The translations under genes and the position numbers were made by a program. From positions 1 through 55,618 of the forward strand of contig MCFL01000159.1 of NCBI GenBank assembly GCA_002102555.1: a DNA stretch of 55,618 nucleotides, given 5' to 3'. Below are positions 43,354 through 55,618 of this stretch, one piece after another. This DNA comes from Catenaria anguillulae PL171. Its lineage: Eukaryota > Blastocladiomycota > Blastocladiomycetes > Blastocladiales > Catenariaceae. Each line of letters starts with the position of its first letter. The stretch's first letter is position 1. The notes below the pieces were generated by a model that saw only the letters and a list, made by a program, of their open reading frames with translations, had not been told where the DNA came from and searched no databases.

Positions 43354-43471
43354 GCGTCGCGAGCGCCCCCTTCCCTTTTCTTTTGTTGCTTGCTTGTTGC
43401 GCAAACACACCACAAAACCCGTCATGTCTCACTCACCCACGTCACATTGCGATCACTGATCAGATCAGAAC

Positions 43472-46400
43472 ATGTCTCAACAACCGCCAATGCCAACAGC
43501 GAGCAACACTCGCATCGACAAGCTCTTTACCATTCTCGACACGGCCTCGGCCACGCCCGCCCTCAAGGCCGCCGCCACCCTGCAGCTCGCACAGCTCGCA
43601 AGGCAAGGCCACCCGCTCGCGTCGCTGTTCCGCCGTCTGCTGCCCCTGCTGCGATCAAAGACTTGGGCCACACGGGCCGCCGCCGCTTCCGCACTCGAGG
43701 CCATTGCTAAGGAATCGCCATGGACATGTGGTCCACTCGACCAACAACAACAGCAACTCGGCAAGGGAAATCCCGACATGGTGCAGCAGGCGCTCGATGC
43801 ACACGCCGGCCAATGGATCAACGCAGTCGATGCTTTGCGCGCATTCGACTTTGATGCAGTCACCTCGCGGTCGCCGCCACTCTTGGCGGGCAACAAGGGC
43901 ACGCGCGATGCAGATGGCAGCAACAGCAGCGGTGCCGGGCACGCTGCGCAGCGCGCGTACCTGGTGGCCAAACTTGGCGGATCTGCTGAGGCGGCCGGTG
44001 CTGCAATGGAGCATCAAGGCACGTCCGATTTGTCCTGCAATCGGACTTTTCGCCTCTTGAATTAACACCACGCTTTCCACCGGCAAACCAGATACGGCAT
44101 CGTCGTCCGATTCGGCTTCCGCACCGTCAACACCAACTGCCGCCGCACCACTCGCACCACCGACATCCACAGCCGCACCAGCAAAACGCGGCCGCAAACC
44201 CAAATCCGTCGCCGCATCCACCCCACCTCCACCATCCACCACCTCCGCACACCCTATCTCGGCCTCGTCATCGTCTGCGAAAAAACCGGCCTATGACGAT
44301 GTTGCATCCATTGAACAAGCACTCGCCGATCCAGCACTGTCTGCGCGCGAAAAGAATGCGCTTCGTCGCAAGCTCAAGGTGATGAAAAAGAATGGATCCG
44401 GCTCTTCGGGCGCGGCGGGCGCGGCGGGCGCAGGGCAACCTCCACCAAGTAAGAAAGTGCGGCGCATGGAAAGTTTTCCTGCGGGCTCGGACGATGGCGG
44501 CATGGCCAGTGGCGACGACTCTTTTGATGCTCCAGCGGCCAGTGGACCTGCACCTGTGCCCATTGTCAAGCAAGAAGCCGCTGCGGCTGGCCCGGTCGTG
44601 CCAGCAGTCCCTGAGAAGGTTGTTGTGTCGTACAAGGGCCCTCCTGTGAAACAGGAGCAAGAGGATGGCATGGATGTGGATCAAGACCAGGGAGACGAGT
44701 TGACTCGGCTTGGATTCGAGCCGTGGCCGTTCCAATCGCTGTGTGACGTCTTGTACCACGACCTGCTGGATCCGGCGTGGGAGGTGAGGCATGGTGCCGC
44801 AATGGGCATCCGGGAAACTGTCAAGGTGCAGGGCAGACTTGCTGGGACTTTGAGTACGTTTCCTTGATGGTGACTTCACACAATCACTCATTCACTCACT
44901 GTTTCATCTATGCATGTACTGTGAATGTAGGCCCACTGCCAATCGACAAAGCCGCACTCCTCAACCATGCTTACCTCACGCACCTCGCCACTCGCCTTCT
45001 GCACGTACTTTGCCGGGACCGCTTCTCGGACTTTATCGGCGACACAGTCACGGTGCCCGTGCGCGAATCGGCCGCTCAAGCGCTCGGCGTGATTGTCAAA
45101 CACTTGCCCGAGCCGCTCGTGGCACTTGTCCACGATCGGCTCATCACGCTCACGTCCGTTGGTGGAGGAGCCGGCCAGCACCAATGGAGTTTGCAGCTTG
45201 CGGCATATCTCGGGCTCAAATACTTGCTGGCCGTGCGGCACGATCTCTTGGCACACTTCTTGCCAGTGACCTTTCCGACCATCTTGCAGGGACTCGCACA
45301 CGAGGACGACGATGTGCGCGCGGTTGCTGCATCAACACTGCTTCCAATCGCCACATCCGCGTCTTCGTCCACGTCGCTCGCAGACACGCTGACGGACGAC
45401 CACCTCACCCACCTCCTCTCCATTCTCGCACACTGCCTTGCCCACTGCGATGACCTGTCAGCATCGACGGCCGCAGTCATGGACCTAGTAGCCACTCTGT
45501 CGAGCTCGCCACGCGTCGCTGACATGCTTGTGCCGCTGGATCCGGCAAAGCCAGCGGCCGTCCCACTTGCACAACTCGTCAAGGCCATGTGCATGCTGAT
45601 CCGCCACCCGCTATCGTCGGTGCGCCTGGCAGTGTTGTCGACCCTTGAGGCGTTTGTGCTCATGGAACAAGGGCGCGTCCCGAGCCAGGCGCGATGGTGG
45701 ATTGGCCACGAGCTTGTGCGCTACGTGTACCAGAACCTGTTGGTCGAAGAGGCAAGTCCCGATGTGTTGGATGCATCGCTGGCCCTGTGGCGCGCACTCG
45801 TGGCGTACTTGGCCGGATGCGGCGCGCTCGTGCACATCTTTGCACCGCTTGTCAAGGCACTGTTGCAGTTGGCGCTCACACCCATGGCACGGGTTTACCG
45901 GTAGAGTTGATGGTCGGTGGGGTTCAGGGCTTGGATCGCGCAATGGTCGAGCAGGATTTGCAGGTGGTGGCATTGACGACATTTTAAGGGGAAGGTTGCG
46001 CGCAGCGCAAGCGCTTGGGTGCTTGATGGCTTGGTGGCCTGCGGCAAGTTTGGATGGCGCAAAAGTGGTTGTGGGCGAATTGGACGAGTACCTGGTGACG
46101 CCGTGGGCCGGGCAGCGCGTGTTGGCCAGCTTGGTCGTGGTTGCGTATGCACACGAGCGGCGCACGCGTGCTGAGGGGGTCGCACAAGAGGCAGAGTTGC
46201 CCGGGGTGGATGTGGATGCGCTTGTCAAGACACTGGCAGGGATTGTGGACGGCGCGTTGGCGCCTGCGGCAGGGTACACAGAGTTGCGCGCACACTTGCT
46301 GCGCGTGTATTCCGAGTGCTTGCACACGGCAAGGGATCACGCCATTCAGTTGCCGCCGCTCGAGCAGTTTACCTTGCCTGCAGCACAAGCGCTTGTTGCG

Positions 46401-49400
46401 TTTCATCCGGGGCTGCAGTCGACCATTCACCAGTATGTCGCCCTCGAGGCATTGCTGGATGCACGAGCGCGCGCAACGGCGGCCGCTGCGCTCATTGCGT
46501 TGGATCGGGTGCCCAGCAAGGTGGCACCGCTTGTCCGGTCGTTGACAGCTGTGTTGAAGGTGGAGGAGAACGTCGAAGTCCAGGACGTGGCGGCCAGAGC
46601 CGTGGGCGAGTTGGCGCGCACATGTGTCAAGGCCGGTAAAGGTGGCGTCGTGGATAAGTTGGTCAAGAATTTGGGGGTCATGGTGTGTTCGGATGCTGAG
46701 GTGACGCCAGTAGTGGGCGAGTGGCGCGCCATGCAGGCAGCAGCATCAGGCGACGTGATGACATTGGTCAAGGAGTCGGCAGCGGCTGGGGGGAATGCGG
46801 CATTGCCGACGACAACGCCGGCGACTGCGACGAGTGCGGTGGGGGCAGCAGGGGTGGAGGAGGCTGCTGCTGCAGGAAAGAAACGAAAGCGCGCTGCCGC
46901 AGGCGAATCCTCAACTGCCGCATCTGATCCGACGATTTCCGCGGCTGCGGCATTGGCTGCAAGCACAGTGGCCGTCAACCCGAACCGCATCACGCACCGT
47001 GGCGCCGAGCTTGCCTTCCACGCAATCGCACGCGAGTTTGGACCCGACTTGTTCTCTCACGTGCCCAAGTTGTGGGAGCTCATGTCACTCCCCGCAGTTT
47101 CGCCCACCCTTGTCGATACACCCGACCAGGTCGAGGCCGTCCAGGCCGTTGTCGATGCTCTGCAACTCAATGCGTCTGTTTGCGCGGCCGTGGACCAAGG
47201 GTTGCATTCGCAACTGCTGGCGCAGGTCCATGCCATGATTGGCCTGCTTGACTCGCCCCTTGCGCTCGTGCGGTACATGTCTGCGCGTGGTGTTGCCGCC
47301 ATGGCGCAGGCCAACCCGAGCGGCACCCTGCATGGGCTCGTTGTCCACGTGCTCCCAAAACTTCAATCGTCGGATCCAAGTGTGGCGACGCCCAATGCCC
47401 GCCGCGGCGCCGTCGAATGCATACACCATGTTTCTCAGGCACTGGGTGCGTCACTGTTGCCGTACGTGGTTTTTCTCGTGGTCCCGCTCATGGGCGCCAT
47501 GTCGGATTTCGATGACGAGGTCAGGAGGTTGGCGTCGGCGTCGTTTGCTCATTTGATTCAGCTGGTTCCCGTTGAGGAGGGGATTCCTGACCCGGAAGGG
47601 TTCCCTGAGGAGTTGGTCAAGCAGAGGGCTAGCGAGCGGGCGTTCTTGGGGCAGTTGCTCGGGACACAAAAGCCCGAAAAGTTTGAGGTGCCCGTCAAGT
47701 TGAAGGGCGTCGAGTTGCGGCCGTATCAGCACGAGGGTGTCAATTGGATGATGTTTTTGAATCGGTACCAGTTGCATGGCATCTTGTGCGATGGTTCGTT
47801 CCCTTCATTTCTTTTCTTTTCCATTCATCACAGTTCGCAAGTCGCTTACTGGAATCATATTCGCACTATTCAGACATGGGCCTCGGCAAAACGCTTCAAA
47901 CCATTACTGTCCTCTCGAGCCACCACCAAGTCCAATCCACCAACCGGCCCTCCCTCGTCGTGTGCCCCTCGACACTCACAGGCCACTGGCAGCACGAGAT
48001 CAACAAGTACAGCCCCAACCTGCGACCCGTCGTGTACGCCGGCCCGCCGCAAGAACGCCGCCGTCTGCAAGCGCAAATGCGCAATCCGCCTCCCAACACG
48101 GTCATCATCACGTCGTACGAGGTTGTGCGCAACGATTTCGAGGCGCTCGGGGCCATGGGTGGCGGCGCCAATGGCAATGGCAATGCCGGATTCGAGTATT
48201 GTGTCTTGGACGAGGGGCATGTGATTCGCAACGCAAAGACCAAGCTCACGCAAACCGTCAAGACGCTCAAGGCGCGGCATCGGCTGTTGCTGTCGGGCAC
48301 GCCCATCCAAAACAACGTGCTCGAACTGTGGTCCCTGTTCGACTTTCTGATGCCCGGATTCCTAGGGACGGAGCAGCAGTTCAACGCGCGGTTTGCGAAA
48401 AAGATTCTTGCGTCTCGAGATGCGAAAAAGTCGTCGGCCGAGCAAGAGGCTGGGATGCGCGCGCTCAAGGACCTGCACCGCCAAGTGCTGCCGTTTGTTT
48501 TGAGGAGGCTCAAGGAGGACGTGCTGGACGATTTGCCGCCAAAGATCATTCAAGATTATTATTGCGACTTGTCGCCGTTGCAGGCAAAGTTTTACAAGGA
48601 CGTGGTCGAAGCCGCGGATCCATCGACAAAAACGCACGTGTTTCAGGCATTGCAGGCCATGCGCAGGATTTGCAATCACCCCGTGTTGCACGTCGGCGCT
48701 CTTCAGCAACAACGGTCGGCTTCAGTGCCAGCAGGTGGTACGAATGGGGCTGCTTCACCTGCGGCTGCACCACAGTACTCGCCAACAGATCCTATGCTGC
48801 ACACCTTGGACAATGCGCCAAAGCTGGCGGCGCTCAAGCAGCTGCTCGAAGATTGTGGGATCGGGACTTCAGTCGGATCGTCGTCGGGGTTGGCCTCTTC
48901 GGTTTCTGGTCGTCCACGGCACGAGAACGGGTCTTCTGCGTCCGCAACGGCCGCCGGCAACAGCGCGGCCGTGGTCGACTCGCTCGCCAACCACCGTGTG
49001 CTCGTGTTTGCCCAAATGAAACAAATGCTCGACTTGATCGAATCGGACCTGTTCCGCGCGCACATGCCGAGCGTCTCTTACCTGCGTCTCGACGGATCCA
49101 CTGACCCAAGAGCACGTCATGGGATCGTGACACGGTTCAATGACGACCCGAGTATCGATGTGTTGCTGCTCACGACGCAAGCCGGTGGATTGGGCTTGAA
49201 CTTGACGGGCGCGGATACAGTCATCTTTGTGGACCACGACTGGAACCCGATGCGCGATTTGCAGGCCATGGACCGTGCGCATCGGTTAGGGCAAAAGCGG
49301 GTTGTCAACGTGTACCGGTTGATTGCAAGGGGCACGTTGGAGGAGAAGATTATGGGGCTGCAAAGGTTCAAGATGCACATTGCCGGCCAGGTCGTAAATC

Positions 49401-49621
49401 AGCAGAATGCGGCCTTGGATTCCATGGAAACGGATCAGTTGTTGGATTTGTTCAACGTGGCAGGGACAATGCCTTCAGCGGCGGGGAATGGTTCTGGGAA
49501 GGGTGCATCGGGGGCAGGAGCGAGCGGAGTCGCGGCGGCGATTGTGGAAGGGTTGGACGAGCTGGCGCAGCGCGAGTATGATGACGAGTACAACATGGAT
49601 GCATTTTTGGGATCCATTTGA
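43472..49621 (+). CDS. MOT1: Mot1/BTAF1, TBP-associated Swi2/Snf2 ATPase
   Basis: Exons 43472-44018, 44092-44853, 44931-47793 and 47874-49621; about 1973 aa, near the family norm. The N-terminal two thirds are HEAT repeats that grip TBP (KLFTILDTAS, WEVRHGAAMGIRE, RLLHVLCRDRFSDFIGD, VRESAAQALG), with a linker bearing KKRKR. The ATPase begins LKGVELRPYQHEGVNWM, then DMGLGKTLQT (Walker A), DEGH (the Mot1 form of DEAH), SGTPIQNN, FAQMKQMLDLIE, LLTTQAGGLGLNLTGAD and MDRAHRLGQ. It removes TBP from DNA using ATP. The first intron has a GC-AG boundary. In exon 3 the frame shifts twice near 45886 and 45970, each repaired by one more G in a G run. The rest is uninterrupted. Confidence 0.93.
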
Positions 49622-50694
49622 TGTTACTTGCTGCTAGAGGGAGGGCCATGTCGTGCTCTTCGAGTTAGTAATTGTCAACCGTTTTTGTGATGTATTTATT
49701 CTCGTATATGCATTTCTTGTGGCCAACATGATGATTACCCCTTGCCATTGTTGCGAATCTTTTGCCTTGATGAAGTCCCCCCTCTGATCTGACTTTGATT
49801 CTCTCATGAATGTTCACACGACTTTTCACCAGAGCCCTACCACTTGACATATTTATATCTTGAACATTTCCAGTTCCGCCCGTGGGAACCGACCAACACA
49901 GGGTCGCGTGCAGTCGTGACCGAACAATTGAAAGGCTTAATGAAACATGTTGGTCAAGCAGCTCGCCAAAGACCGAGGGATGTGTCGCAACCGAAGCTTG
50001 CCAACAATGTGGGGAGACGTCCCTCATCAAGCATCACTGGATGTATGTACGCTGCCATTTGCGATTTGCGATTTGCGATGGATTCCGTCCATGTTTGCAG
50101 CTGCCTTTGGTTTTGCCTGATTATGTCCAGGCTGTCGGAGCGCGATCCGACCATTCCTGCCAACCACTTGCAAGGCGCTCTAGGCAAGGGCATCTTGACG
50201 CCTCTTTCCATGAACGAATACAATAAAGAACTTCAAGCATTCTCTCGCCCAACGCCAAGGCTTGTCCCAATTGCCCCAACCCAAGCTCGCTCAATCCTTA
50301 ACCTGGTTGCGGTCACGTACCAACACGACGGGCTTTGTAGCAACTTCGGGCGTCTTGTACTCCCGTTTTGACGTGTTGTTCGCGGTGCCCAACATCCTCC
50401 GGCAAGTTGATTCGAGCCTCATGAGAGCCTGGCCGATTTCATCGTCTTCGAGCCAGGTCAGTTTTACCACCTGCCATCTTGTTGAACTTTTGGAGGATCA
50501 ATCGTCGCGGCTCGCCAGCGACGCCAAGGGCGAATCGAGTGTTTCCCAGCGACGGCTTTCCGCCAGATCCCCCACCCCTTCCTTCTGAATCGGCGGTACT
50601 CTCAGCAGCAACCCAACAAAAGTGCAAAAACAGAGATCAAATCGACTCGGCTTCAAACCAAGGTGCCACGCGCCTCGATACTCGAGTATCGGCC
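49622..50694. other. Spacer between MOT1 and the flippase gene
   Basis: Promoter and leader of the plus-strand flippase. Open frames on the plus strand (49844-50371 and 50262-50588) have no recognisable domain. A further 5' exon of the flippase cannot be excluded, since its frame is open back to 50479 without an ATG. Confidence 0.45.
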
Positions 50695-53600
50695 ATGGCA
50701 AGCAAGGACTCGACAAATGTTCGCCGAGTCCCCAGCCTGACATCTACTTCTGCGTCCAACCCAACATCACACTCAGCGAGCACCGGTCCAGCCACTGTCG
50801 GCGCGGCCGATCCCAATCATTCACAGCACCAAAGGCTCTCTTCAGCACTTTCAAATTCCCTGGTCTCGGCAAATTCTTCATCCACGCCCGCGTTTCCAGG
50901 AGCGACTGCTCCAATGTCGACTGAATTCTCAGCCAATACAGCTGGGCTATCATCGTCGTCATCGCCGCGAAAACAGTCGACCGTCGTTGTGGCGAGCAAT
51001 TCTTCAATGCCATTAGCTCACACACCACCACCAGCGTCGGGACCGACGACCATGCCTGCAACTTCAGTCCACTCTGGAGGGCTGAGCGCTTCGCAGCCAG
51101 GAATGGCGGGAGCAACAAGCGCATCAACAAGCGTGATTAGCTTGCATCGGAACGCAACGTATCAGGTGGACTTTAATCGGCCCGATTCAAACTTGCACAC
51201 CGAGTATCACTATCCGACCAACTACATTCGCACGGCAAAGTATACCCTGCTCTCCTTCTTACCGCTCAACTTGTTTGGACAGGTACGCGTTCATCACGTC
51301 ATTGTGACCATTTCGCCACCGGACGCAGCTTGCATTCTCACTGCTTCGGCCCCGCCGTTGTGTATAGTTTCGACGATTGTCAAATCTGTACTTTTTGCTT
51401 GGAGCCATCTTTTCCATGGTCATTCCGAACTCGACCGTGTCGCCTTTTGCACAAGTTGCCCCACTCTTGTTCGTCCTGAGTGTTACAGCGCTCAAGGATG
51501 GACACGAAGATTATGTGCGTTGCTTCTGCGCACCTGTCGACAGTTTCCAGGGGCAACATCAGCTCGATCGCTAACGTCACTCTCTGCCCGATTCAATAGC
51601 AACGGCACAAGGCCGATCAGCAAGCCAACAGGAAACCATGCTACATTGTCAAGAACGGCCAGCGTCTTGAAGTGCAAACGCAAGATTTGACTCCCGGTGA
51701 CATTGTTTCCCTCACCAAAGGCGACAAGGTGCCGGCCGACCTATTTTTGTTGTCAAGCTCCCACGACGACGGCTTGTGCTACATTGAAACCTCGGAACTT
51801 GACGGCGAAACTTCACTCAAGCGCCGCAACGCCCTTCCGGAAACCTCGCACTTTACCGACCTGAAATCTCTCTCCGAGGTCAGCGGGCGGATTCAGTGTG
51901 AACTGCCCAACGAAAATCTCAACAAGTTTGAAGGCAGGCTCGTCACCGATACAGTTCCTGGGTCGCCAACACCCGGCGGCGGCTCGTCCAACCATGAGCG
52001 GGTGTTGCCGTTGACGATGAGCCAGTTGCTGCTGCGCGGGTCGTTCCTGCGCAATACGGATTTCGCCTATGGTGTGGTGGTGTATGCTGGTGTCGAGACC
52101 AAAATTTTCAAGAACCTGAAGCGGACGGGCCTCAAGTACAGTACCATGGAAAAGACGCTCAACAAGATTATCTTTTGCGCGTTCATCTACAACTTGGTGA
52201 TTCTGTTTGTGTCGCTGTTTTTAGAAGTTCCAGCTGTGCGTTCGCTCACTCGCTCCAATCACACGCTTGGCCTGGAACTGACTGACCGACTGCATTGTTT
52301 CCCTTGTCTTCAGACCAAGAAACTCGAAAGTTCGTACTGGTACCTGCCGCCAGAAAAGGCCAATCAGGATTATGGCTTCAACATGTACTTTAGCTCGTTC
52401 ATGAACTACTTTATCCTCTACTCGTACACCATCCCCGTGTCGCTGTTTGTCATCATCGAGGCCGTCCGCGTGTGCCAACGCCAGTTCATGCTGTGGGACC
52501 AAGACTTCAAGTGCCCAAAGGGCCGCACCATCCACGTAAACAACTCGAATCTCAATGAGGATCTCGGAGCAATCCACCATGTGTTTTCCGACAAGACTGG
52601 TACCTTGACCCGAAACGAAATGATTCTCACGTACCTGTGCACGGGCCCCGCTGTGTTCAAGATCCAATCCATTCGGTCGTTCCACGATTGTCCGAGACTC
52701 GCCCGTGTCGCTCGCTGTATTCTGTTGTGCAACGGAGCCATGCCCATCGAGCCGACGGCCGAGGTTCTCAAAAAGAACGAGCTGAGCCCGGGCACGTTCT
52801 ACCCGGCGCTGATTGATTACGAGTCGCAGTCGCCCGACGAGATTGCGTTGCTGCGCGGAGTTCGCGCCCACGGCGTCATCAAGCAGAGGAAGAAGACGTC
52901 GATTGTGATCCAGGAGCTCGGAAAGGACTTGGAGTTTGAGCTGCTCAATGTTCTCGAGTTCAATTCAGATCGGAAACGCATGTCGGTGATTGTGCGCGAG
53001 CCCGATGGCACGATTGTTGTGTACTCCAAGGGTGCAGATAACATCATGTTTCAACGATTGGCGCCAGACCATGACGGCAACGAGCCTGAACAGTTGCAGT
53101 CGCTCAAGGAGCAGATTCATTCGTTTTCGGAGGAGGGACTGCGGACATTGGTGTTTACGGCCAAGGTCATGTCGGAAGCGGATTATGCCGACTTCAAGCG
53201 CAAGTATGACGAAGCCGCCAGGTCGCTCGTGGATCGAGACGCTCGGTTGGATGCCACCATGGATACGGTCGAGTTGGGGCTCGAGCTGCTCGGCTGTTCC
53301 GCGATTGAGGATCGGTTGCAAGACAAGGTACCCGAGACGATCGAGTTTTTGCTCAAGTGTGGAATCAAGGTGTGGATGCTCACGGGCGACAAGCAAGAAA
53401 CCGCCGTGAACATTGCGCATTCCGCCCGGCTGTTTCGACACGACATGCAGCTCTTGCGCTTGGATGGCACCAACATCAAAGAGGTTAAAGAGCAAGTTGC
53501 GACTCACATGACCACCATTGTCAACGCCCTCCCCTCACAACAATTTGCATTGACCGTCACGGGCGAGGCTCTGGCCATATTGTTTGAGACGGCCCCGGAC

Positions 53601-55038
53601 GAGTTCTTGCGACTGTGCACGCGAAGTGCGAGCGTCATTTGCTGCCGTGTCACGCCACTGCAGAAAGCTCTTGTCGTTCGCATGGTCAAGCAGAGACTTG
53701 GAGTGCTCACTCTGAGTATTGGGGATGGTGCCAACGATGTGTCCATGATCCAAGAAGCCGATGTTGGTGTGGGCATCGAGGGTATGGAGGGAGCTCAAGC
53801 TGTGCGGGCCGCCGACTATGCATTTGTCGAGTTCAAGAACCTTGCTCGGTTACTCTCGGTCCATGGGCGATACTCCATGTTGCGCCTCAGCAACCTGGTA
53901 TTTTACTCGTTCTACAAGAACATTTCCTTCATTTCGACTCAGTTTTACTTTGGCAACGAAAACGCTTGGAGTGGCCAGGTGCCGTTCCCTTTTGCTTGTG
54001 TCGCTCAAAGGTCCTTCCACCGATTGACCCGATTTGCGTGATTGTTAGGCGCTGTACAACGGATCGTTCCTGCCCAACTGGAATGTGCTCTTCACCTCGA
54101 TTCCACCACTGATTTACGCATGCATGGAAAAGGACGTTCCCGAACGCACCCTGACTCGTTTTCCTCAGCTCTATCAAGTTACTCGCGATAGCGGCTCCAT
54201 GTGGGGCTGGCGCAATGTGTTTTCGTGGTTCATGAGCTGTGTGTGGCATACGATTGTCTCTGCCGCAGCATGCCTTCTCGTCTTCAACGATGGGCCAGCC
54301 GATCAAGCGAATGGCACGTCGTCCGACCTCGACACTATGCAGTGGTTCAATGCCATTGTCATCTTGGCCATTGTCACATTCCGTATCATGCTCATGTCCA
54401 AGCACTGGACATGGTTTGTGGTCGGCGGGATCGTTCTGTCATTCTTGGCCTACGTCGCCATTCTTGGCGGCCTAGAGGTCTTGACGGTGATTAACGAGAG
54501 CGTCCTGGGATCTCGAGCGCAAAACGACCTCCCAGTTGGGTTGACGAGCGACGTACACGGTGTTCCGAGTTATTGGTTCCTTATCATGCTGGGGCCAGCT
54601 GCAGCTGTTGTTCCAGATTGGATCATGACCTAGTACGCTTTTCGCCACATTGTTTGAGTCTTTTACCGATTCGTGTTCTCAGCTTATTCGTCCTTTCTGT
54701 CCAACAGCTTGAAAGTTCAAGACTTTCCGAGTGACGCCGACATTTTGCGCGAGGATGGCATTCTAGAAGAAAGAGCCGCCGCGGCAGCAGGTCCCTCTGT
54801 TTCCGCACGGGGATCCATTGGAACCAAACCAAGAACTCAGTCCTTGTTGCGGTCTACCGACCCATCCCATTCGTCCGTGGTTGGCACTAACGCGATGAAC
54901 TCGGTTGCAACCAAGTCGGGCGTCGTCACGGACCGCTTCAGCCAAGAACAAGGCTCAGATCCACCACCTATAGTCGGCGCTGACAAACCAAGTAACAGTG
55001 CGAGCGGTCCTCGTGCAGCACCTGGTCCCGCACCATGA
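50695..55038 (+). CDS. P4-ATPase phospholipid flippase
   Basis: Exons 50695-51282, 51368-51514, 51600-52235, 52314-53978, 54049-54632 and 54708-55038; 1316 aa. A Ser/Thr/Ala-rich cytosolic N-terminus (about 1-155) leads to [27 protein letters not shown] and TM1-2. The actuator motif is DGETSLKRR, where most P4 enzymes have DGETNLK. The TM4 motif is PVSL; the phosphorylation site is DKTGTLT (Asp about 550); the nucleotide domain has SPDEIALLRG and KGADNIMFQRL; the hinge is GDGANDVSMIQEADVGVGI. TM5-10 include FYKNISFISTQFYFG and WNVLFTSIPPLIYA. It moves aminophospholipids to the cytosolic leaflet, normally with a Cdc50 partner, which is not in this window. The third intron is 78 bases, in frame and stop-free. 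Drs2 or Dnf class is not decided. Confidence 0.92.
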
Positions 55039-55618
55039 CGCCGCTTTTTCTTTCAAGTGCCGTCGCATTCGCCTTCATTTTTTTTCCCACCATCTGTCCT
55101 TATTTTCCCCTTTCTCTTGCTCACAAGTCGGTCCTGTCGTATTTTGAGCTATTCGTCTCCATATTACTAGTCTGCTTATTGTGATCGACCATCTCTTTGC
55201 CCCGCCCCAATCGATTGGATTTTGGCACCTGAAGAAAAAACACAATTCCGTTTATACAATGCTCATGTCGTCATTCATCGCCTGGTCTCTTCTGCTGTTG
55301 CGCTCGTGCACGTATTCCTGCGTCATTTACGCTGTCATTTCAGAGGTCTTGACGCGTGACCCTAGGATGTGCGTATTCCCATCGATCAAGACAAGAAAGG
55401 ACTATGGATTTACCTGCTCTTTCTCGTCTATCGTCCATCAGGTTTCATACATGCATTCGACGACGTTTGATGTGCTTTACCAGTCGCGGAAACAGACCAC
55501 AAGCATTCTGCGCATTCAGTTCGCCGCACACATGACAGCCCAGGACATGCGCCGCTCTCTGACGGCATCACCCCCTTCCACGGCCACGGATTCCACGCCA
55601 AGGTGTAGGCCGGCCACT
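55039..55618. other. 3' flank of the flippase gene
   Basis: T-rich and C/T-rich DNA likely to be 3' UTR, then about 300 bases of unassigned sequence. A plus-strand open stretch near 55430-55610 could be the start of a gene cut by the window edge, but no motif supports it. Confidence 0.4.

Larger units (their letters stand above)
42246..43471. other. Divergent promoter region of TPS2 and MOT1
   Basis: About 1.2 kb between two divergent genes, with TATA-like elements facing each way (42630-42637 and 43348-43353) and a GATTC run near 42391-42406. No gene is seen between. Confidence 0.55.

Noticed and set aside
45893-45963. Intron to explain the MOT1 frame change
   Set aside because: Every GT/AG pair I tried gives the wrong phase, an immediate stop, or an intron of under 40 bases; two one-base differences explain it better.
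1-55618. CRISPR arrays, rRNA genes and bacterial-style operons
   Set aside because: No regularly spaced identical repeats, no conserved rRNA blocks, and genes have eukaryotic introns.

Overview
The window looks like nuclear DNA of an early-diverging fungus. Genes are closely spaced and GC-rich, with short spliceosomal introns of about 63-109 nt (GT-AG, often GTATGT or GTGCGT donors). The proteins are fungal: Mot1, Tps2, a CRC/Rsc7-type remodeller subunit, Mic19 and Lso2/CCDC124. A Blastocladiomycota-like source (Allomyces or Catenaria relatives) is my inference from style, including the GHVxVLxWW ankyrin-like protein; no marker in the window fixes it.

Layout. 1-2.7 kb: a MICOS Mic19 gene whose reading frame is broken four times by single extra G's, then a secreted Ser/Thr/Ala-rich GPI-type wall protein. 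3.1-6.0 kb: two divergently transcribed paralogues sharing an unrecognised ~90-residue C-terminal domain. The DNA between them carries ten TGTCCA/TGGACA hexamers and a 14-bp palindrome. 6.2-8.2 kb: an ankyrin-like repeat protein. 8.4-13.2 kb: a nine-exon ABCC/MRP transporter. 13.7-17.8 kb: a CRC-domain (Rsc7/Swp82-like) protein fused to PHD fingers and RGG tails. 18.3-22.2 kb: a 3-mercaptopyruvate sulfurtransferase and a tandem pair of small secreted proteins. 23.3-25.0 kb: Lso2/CCDC124 facing a possible third member of the C-terminal-domain family. 25.9-28.2 kb: a Myb/SANT-like protein.

28.5-38 kb is a gene-poor island. It holds a decayed Ty1/copia-type element, short repeats, a protein-kinase-like relic and small uncertain ORFs.

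38.7-55 kb returns to dense housekeeping genes: Tps2 (trehalose-6-phosphate phosphatase), Mot1/BTAF1 (TBP-removing Swi2/Snf2 ATPase) and a P4-ATPase lipid flippase.

I reconstructed exon joins by hand, requiring splice dinucleotides, phase agreement and continuity of family motifs. The window is mostly unrelated housekeeping genes rather than one system. The part most likely to be undescribed is the paralogous C-terminal-domain family with its shared hexamer-rich promoter.
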